Below the pieces are notes generated by a model, which had not been told where the DNA came from, searched no databases, and was given only the letters and a program-made list of their open reading frames with translations. This document shows positions 1 through 6,410 of a stretch of DNA of 64,000 bases, one piece after another. The position numbers and the translations under genes are program-made. The stretch comes from DATBSL01 sp964561785. Lineage in GTDB: Bacteria; Acidobacteriota; Vicinamibacteria; Fen-336. The first letter of the stretch is position 1. Each line of letters begins with the position of its first letter. Location of the stretch: contig CAZLRF010000001.1 of assembly GCA_964561785.1 (NCBI GenBank), forward strand, positions 1-64,000. Direction: 5' to 3'.

Positions 1-47
1 ATTCTCGCTCGTTTCGTCCCATGGGACCGGCGAAGCCGGTGGGCAAC

Positions 48-251
48 TCAGTCGACAGCCAGGCTGAGCCCGGCGCTCGCGAACCGGCGGAAGTCCTTCG
101 GGTTCGCCGTGGCGAGCGCGGCGCCCGCGCGGATCGCCGTGGCGGCGATCATGCAGTCGGCCAGGGACCCGCGACGGCGGCCCGAGTCGTCGAACAGACG
201 CGCCGCGAGCGTCGCCTCGCCTTCCCCGAAGGGGATGCGCTCGCTCACCAC
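48..251 (-). pseudogene. 5'-truncated VapC-like PIN-domain toxin remnant
   Basis: The 67 residues look like the C-terminal half of a VapC/PIN ribonuclease: an acidic residue in the helix 'LADCMIAATA', then 'ALATANPKDF', which matches the closing T-x-N-x-D-F strand of PIN domains. Intact VapC toxins are about 125-140 residues and carry further catalytic acids in an N-terminal half that is missing here. The frame is open only back to about 302, where an in-frame TAA occurs, so the GTG at 251 is a formal start only. No VapB-like antitoxin is visible between this remnant and the cytochrome gene that ends at 317. I read it as a decayed toxin gene; a small free-standing PIN fragment is possible but unlikely to be active. 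Confidence 0.5.
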
Positions 252-270
252 TCCGAGTAGGTGGTCTTGA

Positions 271-300
271 CGGTATGGGTGGCCATACCGGATGGTATGG
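271..300. repeat. Clustered inverted repeat with three GGTATGG-type arms
   Basis: CGGTATGG (271-278) and CCATACCG (283-290) form a perfect 8-bp inverted repeat around a 4-nt loop. A third copy of GGTATGG follows at 294-300. It lies upstream of the truncated VapC frame and just beyond the 3' end of the cytochrome gene. The arrangement resembles an operator of a toxin-antitoxin locus that has lost its antitoxin, but it could equally be a small hairpin. Confidence 0.4.
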
Positions 301-316
301 CCTTACCGACGGCCCC

Positions 317-709
317 TCAATCTCTCGCCGGCCGCGCCGCCGCCTCGAGCCACGCGACGACCGCCTCCACGTCCTCGGGGGCGAGCGAGCGGCCCCAGGG
401 GGGACACGTCGGCGAACGGCCGAGAGCGGCGGTGCCGCCCGTCACGACGGCGCGCCGGTCCGCGGGGGAGAGCTTCGCGAGCGACTCCCGGAAGTCGGGC
501 GGCGGCGGGTCGAGATTGTAGGCGTTCTGGCCGTCGCCCCGGCCCTCGGGGCCGTGGCAGGTCGCGCAGCGCTGCAGGAACACGCGATGGCCCCGCGCCT
601 GCCGCGCGGTCAGGGCTCCCTCCCGGAACGCCTCCTGGAGCGCGTCCCGGCCGGGCGGCGAGGGCGCCCGGCAGGCGCCTACGGAGAGGGCGAGCACGAA
701 GGCGGCCAT
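317..709 (-). CDS. Small c-type cytochrome lipoprotein
   Basis: 130-residue exported cytochrome. The N-terminus (MAAFVLALSVGAC) ends in a plausible lipobox with Cys13, so it is probably a lipid-anchored periplasmic protein. One haem-binding motif CATCH is present (Cys48, Cys51, His52), followed by the usual cytochrome c class I C-terminal helix 'PEDVEAVVAWL'. The sixth haem ligand is odd: the family normally has Met in a 'MPPWG'-like loop, but here the loop reads TCPPWG with Cys102. The ATG at 709 was chosen because upstream codons run into the end of the octaheme gene, which stops at 745-747. It is the last gene of the cytochrome bc operon, 35 nt after the octaheme subunit, so it probably receives electrons from that complex. 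Confidence 0.8.
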   Translation of the reverse strand: MAAFVLALSVGACRAPSPPGRDALQEAFREGALTARQARGHRVFLQRCATCHGPEGRGDGQNAYNLDPPPPDFRESLAKLSPADRRAVVTGGTAALGRSPTCPPWGRSLAPEDVEAVVAWLEAAARPARD

Positions 710-744
710 CGCCCGAGGACGGACCGCACCCGCAGGCCCGCGCC

Positions 745-2742
745 TCACCGGCCCTTCGCCCTTCGCGCGGGCAGGCTCAGCACGTACGCGGCCAGCGCCT
801 CGGCGTCGGCACGCGACAGGCCGCGGTCCGGCTCGAGCGTGCCCGGCTTCCACCGCTCCGGCGCGAGCAGCCACGCCACCACCCAGCCCGGCTTCAGCCG
901 GTCGGCGCTGCCGTTGAGCTCGGGGCCGACGTAACCGCCCCGCTCCCCCGCGATGTGGCACGCCGCGCACGCGTGGCGGGAGAACAGCTCCTTTCCGCGA
1001 GCGACGGCGCCGGCGTCGTCCGGCACCTCCGCCTCGATCGCGTCGTCGACCATCACCGTCGCGAGATAGCCCGCGAGGGCCCGCGCCTCCTCGGGGGCGA
1101 CGTTGAGATGCGGCATGCGCTCCGGGAGCCCCACCCGCACCCCGTAGGGCTTCTCGATGTACCGCTCGAGGTGGGCGCGGGTGAGCTGCGAGCCGATGCG
1201 GTCGAGCGTGACCGTCGAGAGGGGGACGCCGGCGGCGGTGAGGTGCCCGCTGCCCCCGATCGTGTGGCAGGACAGGCAGCGGTAGCGCCGCACGAGGGCG
1301 CCGAACTCGCCCTGCGGCTCGTACGTCAGCCGCGGCGGCTCGCGCGTCGCGTGGGAGAGGGGCACGGGCCGCGCCCGCAGGCTGAGGAGCGCCACGGTCA
1401 CCGCCGCCGCGTCCTTCTCCGAGAAGCCGAACGTCGGCATGCGCGCCGACTCGAGGACGCTCGTCGGGTCCGTGACCTTCGAGAAGAGCCAGTTCGGCAC
1501 CGTGGCCGCGACGCCCCGCGCCACGAGCGGCTCCGCTTCGAGGCCCCGGTCCCCGATGCCAGCGAGCTTCGGCCCGATGCGGGCGAGCGCGGGGAAGCCC
1601 TCGAGCTCGTGGCAGGAGTAGCAGCCCCGCTTCTCGAAGACCGATCGCCCCTCGGCGCGCAGGGCCGGATCGAGGGGCGCGTCGCTCCCGAGGAAGCCCT
1701 CGGGCGCCTCGCCCAGCTCCTCCGAGAGGTACGCGGCGAGATCCCGCGCCTCCTCGTCCGTGAGGCGGAAGCGCGGCATCAGGGTCTTCGGCTGCAGCCG
1801 GTGCGGGTCGCGGACCCAGGCGTAGAGCCACTCCCGCGAGGCCTTCGCTCCGACGTGCGTCAGGGCCGGTCCGAGCGTGCCGCCGCGCCCGTTCACCTCG
1901 TGGCAGGTCACGCAGCGGGAGCGGCGGAAGACGTCGCCCCCGCGCTCGACGTCGGCCCGCGACCAGTCCGGCGCCTCCTCGGCGGCTTCGTCCTTGACCG
2001 GGACGAGCAGGAAGGCCGCGAGCGCCTCGACCTCCTTCTCGGCGAGGCGGAAGTCGCCCATGCGGGACTTCGGCAGGTAGGAGCGCGGCGTCTTCAGCCA
2101 CCCCCGCAGCCAGGCCGGAGAGACCTTCCGCGAGAGGCCGTCGAGCCGCGGCGAGCGCACCTCGGAGGCGTCGTGCCCCGGCACCTCGTGGCAGGCCGTG
2201 CAGTTGCGGTCGGCCATGAGGGCGCGTCCCCGCGCGAGCCAGTCGGTCCCCAGCGGCCGGCGCTCCTGGTGGCAGCTCCCGCAGCGCGCCTCCATCAGCT
2301 CCCCCGACGCCATCGGCTCGCTCCAGTGCGGGATCGGCGCGTGGGCCGCCCCGCGATACGTCGTCGCCTCCCCCTGGCCTCCGTGGCAGGCCGTGCAGCC
2401 GTGGCGGTCGGGGCGGTGGGTCTCCAGCCAGCGGCCGGGGTGAGCGCGGAACGGCTGGTCCGCCCCGCCGCGGTCGGGGTCGGCGATCCCGAGGTGGCAC
2501 GAGGTGCAGCGATCGACCCGGTCGAGCTCGCGGACCCAGATCTGCTGCACCCCGCCCGACTCCGTGACGGCGGCGGCGGAGGCGGCGTCGAGCGCCGCGT
2601 AGCGGGCCTGCCACACCCGCCACTCGGCGCGGGACTCCTTCACCACCGCCCACACGACCGTCGCGACGAGGGCGAGAGACAGCAGCGCGAATGCGACGAG
2701 CAGCCCCGGCGAGACCCTCCGGCCGAGGCCGCGCCCGCTCAC
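745..2742 (-). CDS. Membrane-anchored octaheme cytochrome c subunit of a quinol oxidoreductase
   Basis: 665 residues with one N-terminal transmembrane anchor (about 12-34) and eight CxxCH motifs: CTSCH (Cys79), CTACH (116), CGSCH (154), CTACH (181), then CVTCH, CYSCH, CLSCH and CAACH. The later haems sit in repeated cytochrome c-like modules of about 100 residues, several with an 'L-M-P' loop that could supply a Met ligand. The start is GTG at 2742, overlapping the cytochrome b stop codon. Placed directly after Rieske and cytochrome b, it takes the position of cytochrome c1/f in bc complexes and should carry electrons from the Rieske centre to periplasmic acceptors. Multihaem subunits in this position are known from bc complexes of anaerobes and Acidobacteriota-type genomes; the exact acceptor cannot be told from sequence. 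Confidence 0.88.
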   Translation of the reverse strand: MSGRGLGRRVSPGLLVAFALLSLALVATVVWAVVKESRAEWRVWQARYAALDAASAAAVTESGGVQQIWVRELDRVDRCTSCHLGIADPDRGGADQPFRAHPGRWLETHRPDRHGCTACHGGQGEATTYRGAAHAPIPHWSEPMASGELMEARCGSCHQERRPLGTDWLARGRALMADRNCTACHEVPGHDASEVRSPRLDGLSRKVSPAWLRGWLKTPRSYLPKSRMGDFRLAEKEVEALAAFLLVPVKDEAAEEAPDWSRADVERGGDVFRRSRCVTCHEVNGRGGTLGPALTHVGAKASREWLYAWVRDPHRLQPKTLMPRFRLTDEEARDLAAYLSEELGEAPEGFLGSDAPLDPALRAEGRSVFEKRGCYSCHELEGFPALARIGPKLAGIGDRGLEAEPLVARGVAATVPNWLFSKVTDPTSVLESARMPTFGFSEKDAAAVTVALLSLRARPVPLSHATREPPRLTYEPQGEFGALVRRYRCLSCHTIGGSGHLTAAGVPLSTVTLDRIGSQLTRAHLERYIEKPYGVRVGLPERMPHLNVAPEEARALAGYLATVMVDDAIEAEVPDDAGAVARGKELFSRHACAACHIAGERGGYVGPELNGSADRLKPGWVVAWLLAPERWKPGTLEPDRGLSRADAEALAAYVLSLPARRAKGR

Positions 2743-3866
2743 CACGGCCAGACCCACGCCCAGTTCGGGCCCCGGAAGAAGGTGCCGACCACGGTGACGA
2801 GAACGCAGGCGAGCGCCACCGCGGCGAAGACGGCGTTCGCCACCCGCCGCTCCGGCGAGAACCAGACGCCCACGCCCCGCGGGTGGCGGTCGAGGTAGGG
2901 CACGACGAGCAGCGCGAGCACGAGCCCCGTCGGCACCACCACCCCGCCGAGGATCGCCCCGTAGTGCACGAGCTCCTGCAGGCCCAGGAAGTACCAGGGG
3001 GCCTTCGCCGGGTTCGGGGTGCGCGTCGCGTCGGCGATCTGCTCGAGCGGGGCGTCGAAGACGAGCGCGGCGACGTGGACGACGACCAGCACGACGAGCA
3101 GCACCAGCAGCTCGCGGAACACGAGGTGCGGCCAGGCGTGCACGCGGCGGCGCAGGCGGTCGGGGGGCGCGGAGAGCCCGCCGTCCTTGCGCACGCGCCA
3201 GAAGTGCAGCGCCACCAGGAAGGCCATCGCGAGGGGCAGGACGAGGCAGTGCAGCACGTAGAAACGCAGGAGGGCGGCCCCCCCGATCTCGTGCCCGCCG
3301 AGCAGCAGGTAGCGCGCCTGCGGCCCGAGGACCGGGAAGTAGGCCACGATCGCGGTGCCGACCGTGATCGCCCAGAACGCGAGCTGGTCCCAGGGGAGGA
3401 GGTAGCCGGTGAAGGACAGGGCGAGGGTCAGGAGGAGGAGGAGGACCCCCACGACCCAGTTGAACTCGCGGGGCGGCTTGTAGGCGCCGGTGAAGAACAC
3501 GCGGCACATGTGGAGGAAGACGACCGCGACCATCCCGTGCGCCGCCCAGCGGTGGGCGTTGCGGAGGAACATCCCGAACGTGACCGCGTGCTCGATGTCC
3601 TTCATGCTGCGGTAGGCCGCGTCCGGGTGCGGGACGTAGTAGAGCATGAGCGCGAGCCCGGTGACGGTCAGGATCACGAAGAGGTAGAAGGCCGCGAGGC
3701 CGAGGCCGAGGGTGTAGCCGGGGCGCAGGACGTGGACGCGCACCCGGGTCGGGTGCACGTGGAGCACGAGGCTCGAGAGCATCGCCTGGACGCGGGCGCG
3801 GGGGGTCGTCGGCCAGCCCACGCGGAACACCGAGCGGACGACACGGTTGCGGAGGAGCCCTCTCAT
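2739..3866 (-). CDS. Cytochrome b (b6/subunit IV fused type) of quinol-cytochrome c oxidoreductase
   Basis: 375 residues, integral membrane, holding both the haem-binding part and the C-terminal subunit IV-like part. Haem-ligand histidines can be placed at 105 and 119 (helix B) and 206 and 221 (helix D); 14 residues between the second pair is the b6-type spacing rather than the 13 of mitochondrial cytochrome b. The quinol-oxidation (Qo) motif reads KAPWYF instead of PEWY, as seen in several menaquinol-oxidising complexes. The ATG at 3866 overlaps the Rieske stop (ATGA) and the gene's own stop overlaps the octaheme start, so the three subunits are translationally coupled. It oxidises quinol at the periplasmic face and passes electrons to the Rieske protein and haems b. 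Confidence 0.92.
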   Translation of the reverse strand: MRGLLRNRVVRSVFRVGWPTTPRARVQAMLSSLVLHVHPTRVRVHVLRPGYTLGLGLAAFYLFVILTVTGLALMLYYVPHPDAAYRSMKDIEHAVTFGMFLRNAHRWAAHGMVAVVFLHMCRVFFTGAYKPPREFNWVVGVLLLLLTLALSFTGYLLPWDQLAFWAITVGTAIVAYFPVLGPQARYLLLGGHEIGGAALLRFYVLHCLVLPLAMAFLVALHFWRVRKDGGLSAPPDRLRRRVHAWPHLVFRELLVLLVVLVVVHVAALVFDAPLEQIADATRTPNPAKAPWYFLGLQELVHYGAILGGVVVPTGLVLALLVVPYLDRHPRGVGVWFSPERRVANAVFAAVALACVLVTVVGTFFRGPNWAWVWPW

Positions 3867-4342
3867 GCGCGCAGGCGGAAGTCGGCGCCGACGGTGCGGG
3901 CGGTGTCGACGACCAGCTCGCCGCGGCGGGAGAGGCTCATGTGGTAGCGGGGCAGCGGCCACGCCGCCGGCCCCGTCCGCACGCGGCCGTCCTCCTCGAA
4001 GGTGCTGCCGTGGCACGGGCAGGCGAAGCCTCTCCCGGTCTCGTGCCGGACGTTGCACCCGAGGTGGGTGCAGACCGCCGAGATCGCGTGGAAGCCCGCC
4101 TTCGTGTTGAAGACGAACAGGCGCCGCTCCGCGACGAACGTGACGCTGTCGGGCGGGAAGTCCCCGGGGCGGCCGACCGGGAAGCGGCGCGGCGGCTCGT
4201 AGAGCACGTCGGGCACCACCGCGCGCGCGAGGGCCGCGACGAGGCCGAGCGCCCCCGCGACCAGCCCCGCTCCCCCGGCCGCCGCCACGAAGCGCCGCCG
4301 CGACTCGTCGCGGCCGGGCGGAGGGGGATCGGGCGGCGTCAC
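3863..4342 (-). CDS. Rieske 2Fe-2S protein
   Basis: 159 residues. The N-terminus carries a twin-arginine-like stretch (ESRRRFVAA, residues 13-21) followed by a hydrophobic segment that would export it folded and anchor it in the membrane. The two cluster-binding boxes are intact: CTHLGC (Cys91, His93, Cys96) and CPCHG (Cys108, Cys110, His111). GTG at 4342 was chosen because it overlaps the cupredoxin stop codon (GTGA) and keeps the Tat motif near the N-terminus. It moves electrons from the Qo site of cytochrome b to the c-type haems of the octaheme subunit. Confidence 0.92.
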   Translation of the reverse strand: MTPPDPPPPGRDESRRRFVAAAGGAGLVAGALGLVAALARAVVPDVLYEPPRRFPVGRPGDFPPDSVTFVAERRLFVFNTKAGFHAISAVCTHLGCNVRHETGRGFACPCHGSTFEEDGRVRTGPAAWPLPRYHMSLSRRGELVVDTARTVGADFRLRA

Positions 4343-4926
4343 CTGTCGATCACCAGGTCGAGGACGAGGGGCTTGCCGGCCACGACCTCGATCTCGCGCT
4401 CGAAGCCGTCCTTCTTCTCGTGCCAGGCGACCAGCGTGTACTTGCCGGGGGGCACGTTGCGGATCACGAACGAGCCCTTCGCGTCGGTGACGGCGAAGTG
4501 GGGGGTGTCCACGACGACCACGTAGGCCAGCATGTCCGGGTGGATGTTGCACAGCTGGGTGAAGATGCCCGGCTTCTTGAAGGAGTGGTCCCGCGTGTCC
4601 CCCGTCGGCCAGGTCCCGAGGTTGTAGCGGCCCTCCGGCGAGTAGACGTTGTGCGGCTCGGGGTCGTTGTTCAGGAAGCGGATCGTCGTGCCCGTCTGGA
4701 CGACCACCACGTGCGGGATGAAGCGGAAGCCCTTCTGGTCGATCTTCACGGGCTCGGCCGGGGGCGACAGCTCGAGCCCCGGGGCCTCCAGGGTGATCAC
4801 CGCGTCGGCGCTGGACTTCACGCCCTTCACCACCACCGTGCCGCTCACGACCGAGGGGGCGGCGGCGCGGGCCTCGGGAGCGACGAGCCCGACGAGCATC
4901 AGGAGCGCGAAGACGCGGCGCCTCAC
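4339..4926 (-). CDS. Secreted cupredoxin (plastocyanin-like) with regulatory-domain tail
   Basis: 195 residues with a Sec signal peptide (residues 1-21, cleavage near ARA-AA). A complete type-1 copper site is visible: His92 in 'PEPHNVYSP', then Cys126, His129 and Met132 in 'LCNIHPDM'. The C-terminal 50 residues ('DAKGSFVIRNVPPGKYTLVAW') match the carboxypeptidase regulatory-like fold. The start is GTG at 4926, overlapping the TPR gene stop. Inside the bc operon the simplest role is a periplasmic copper electron carrier acting with or instead of a soluble cytochrome; a copper-binding structural role cannot be excluded. Confidence 0.82.
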   Translation of the reverse strand: MRRRVFALLMLVGLVAPEARAAAPSVVSGTVVVKGVKSSADAVITLEAPGLELSPPAEPVKIDQKGFRFIPHVVVVQTGTTIRFLNNDPEPHNVYSPEGRYNLGTWPTGDTRDHSFKKPGIFTQLCNIHPDMLAYVVVVDTPHFAVTDAKGSFVIRNVPPGKYTLVAWHEKKDGFEREIEVVAGKPLVLDLVIDR

Positions 4927-6179
4927 GGCCTCTGCGCCTCGGGGGACGACTTCCCGATCAGGTCGCGCATCACCTCGCCCGCGCCCTGGATCGACCGAGC
5001 CTCTGCCTCCTTCTGGAGGGCGACGGCCCGCGCCCGCGCCGAGGCCGCGAGGTCCTTCTCCCCGAGCCGCGAGTAGAGCACGGCGAGCTGGGCCTGGGTG
5101 GGCTGGTGCTGCGGCGCGGCCGCCGCAACCCGCTCGAGCAGGGTCCGGGCCTCGTCGAGCCGCCCCGCGGCGAGACAGGCCGCCCCCATCGAGAACTGCA
5201 GCGCGAGGTCGTCCGGCCTGACCCGCGCCGCGCGCTCGAGCAGCTCCAGGGCCCTCGCGATCTGGCCTTCCTCCCGAAGCAGGTTCCCGAGGAGGAGGTT
5301 CGACTCGAAGTGGTTCGGGTCGCCGCGCAGCTCGGCCTCGAAGCTCGCCCGGGCGCCCGCCCAGTCCATCTCCTTGAGGAGGGCCTGGCCGAGGAGGAAG
5401 TTGACGCCGGTCAGCGAGGGGTCGCCCCTCCGGGCCTTCTCGAGCTCCGCGCGTGCCGCGGCCCAGTCCTGCTTCTTCGTGTGCACGAGGCCCATGAGCA
5501 GGTGGGCCTGCGGCGAGTCGTCCCGGAACACGCGGTCCATCACGACCTGCGCGTCGCCGGGCCGTCCGAGCTCGAGGAGCGCGGTTCCCAGGAGAAACGC
5601 GACGGCCTTGTCCTCGGGCGCCGCGGCCGCGGCCGGGGCGAGCAGGTCGACCGCCGGGCGGCTCTCGCCGAGGCGCAGGCGGCAGTCCGCGAGCAGCAGG
5701 AGCGCGTCGCGGTTCCCGGGGTCGGCCTGCAGCAGGAGGGCGGCCTCGTCGGCCGCCTCCCGGATCCTCCCCCCCTTCTGGAGGGCCAGCGCCAGGTTCT
5801 TGCGGATCGCCGGGTCGGGCTCCGTCTGGAGCGCCCGGCGGTACTCCACGACCGCCTCGTCGTATCGCCCCAGGCCGGCATAGGCCGCCCCGAGATTGGA
5901 GCGGACCCGGCCCGCCCCCGGGTATGCGCGCAGCACCTGCACGTAGAGTGCCGCCGCCCCCTCCAGGTCCCCCGACTGGTGCAGGACGACCGCGCGCGAC
6001 AGGAGGGCGTCGGTGTCCTGCGCCGCAAGGGGGCGGACGGCCACCGGAATGAGAAGGGCCAGGACGAGGACCGCGCGCCACCTGAGGGTCGTGGGAAGGG
6101 GAGCCAAGAGGTCGTGACCATGCGGTCGAACGCCCAGAATCTGACCCCCCGGCGGAGCCCGGGCCCTCGTCCGCCGCAC
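4923..6179 (-). CDS. Secreted TPR-repeat protein heading the cytochrome bc operon
   Basis: 418 residues from GTG 6179, mostly tandem tetratricopeptide repeats (about residues 50-400; 'ALYVQVLRAYPGAGRVRSNLGAAYAGLGRYDEAV' region onward). The signal-peptide core 'AVLVLALLIPVAV' begins about 42 residues from that GTG, which is long, and the intervening DNA contains an arm of an intergenic repeat (6136-6148). A TTG at 6107 would give a 394-residue protein with a normal signal peptide and is a serious alternative; neither start has a clear Shine-Dalgarno. The stop overlaps the cupredoxin start. TPR proteins at this position may help assemble the multihaem complex; the exact role is unknown. Confidence 0.75.
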   Translation of the reverse strand: MRRTRARAPPGGQILGVRPHGHDLLAPLPTTLRWRAVLVLALLIPVAVRPLAAQDTDALLSRAVVLHQSGDLEGAAALYVQVLRAYPGAGRVRSNLGAAYAGLGRYDEAVVEYRRALQTEPDPAIRKNLALALQKGGRIREAADEAALLLQADPGNRDALLLLADCRLRLGESRPAVDLLAPAAAAAPEDKAVAFLLGTALLELGRPGDAQVVMDRVFRDDSPQAHLLMGLVHTKKQDWAAARAELEKARRGDPSLTGVNFLLGQALLKEMDWAGARASFEAELRGDPNHFESNLLLGNLLREEGQIARALELLERAARVRPDDLALQFSMGAACLAAGRLDEARTLLERVAAAAPQHQPTQAQLAVLYSRLGEKDLAASARARAVALQKEAEARSIQGAGEVMRDLIGKSSPEAQRP

Positions 6180-6180
6180 C

Positions 6181-6186
6181 AGTATA
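6181..6186 (-). promoter_or_regulatory. Possible -10 element (TATACT) for the cytochrome bc operon
   Basis: On the minus strand TATACT lies at 6181-6186, directly against the GTG at 6179. If it is a real -10 box, transcription would begin inside or after that GTG, which supports the downstream TTG start at 6107. No convincing -35 box is seen. Confidence 0.3.
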
Positions 6187-6230
6187 CGCGAGGACTGGCC
6201 CCGGACGTCGCCCTTCTCCCTGCCCCGCGA

Positions 6231-6245
6231 TCATAGGCCCTATGA
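6231..6245. promoter_or_regulatory. Palindrome between divergent operons, candidate operator
   Basis: TCATAGG-C-CCTATGA is a perfect 7-bp inverted repeat with a one-base centre. It sits between the divergent cytochrome bc operon (minus) and the TonB receptor gene (plus), 18 nt upstream of a TTGACA box. Symmetry and position fit a dimeric regulator site; no regulator gene is nearby. Confidence 0.4.
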
Positions 6246-6263
6246 CAGAGGCGCGTAATCCTC

Positions 6264-6293
6264 TTGACATGCTGTGACAAGTCGTTGAAGAAT
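6264..6293 (+). promoter_or_regulatory. Candidate sigma70-type promoter of the TonB receptor gene
   Basis: A consensus -35 TTGACA (6264-6269) is followed after 18 nt by AAGAAT (6288-6293), which matches four of six -10 positions. It lies about 115 nt upstream of the chosen ATG, leaving a leader of roughly 110 nt. Confidence 0.4.
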
Positions 6294-6410
6294 CACGCTG
6301 CATCCGAAGCGGGCGGCTCGCGGGTCGGGGGAACCGCGATTCGCCCAGAAGCTCAGGCCGACAGAACGCACGCGGGTGTCCGGCAGAGCCCGCAGGGAGG
6401 TTCGAACACG

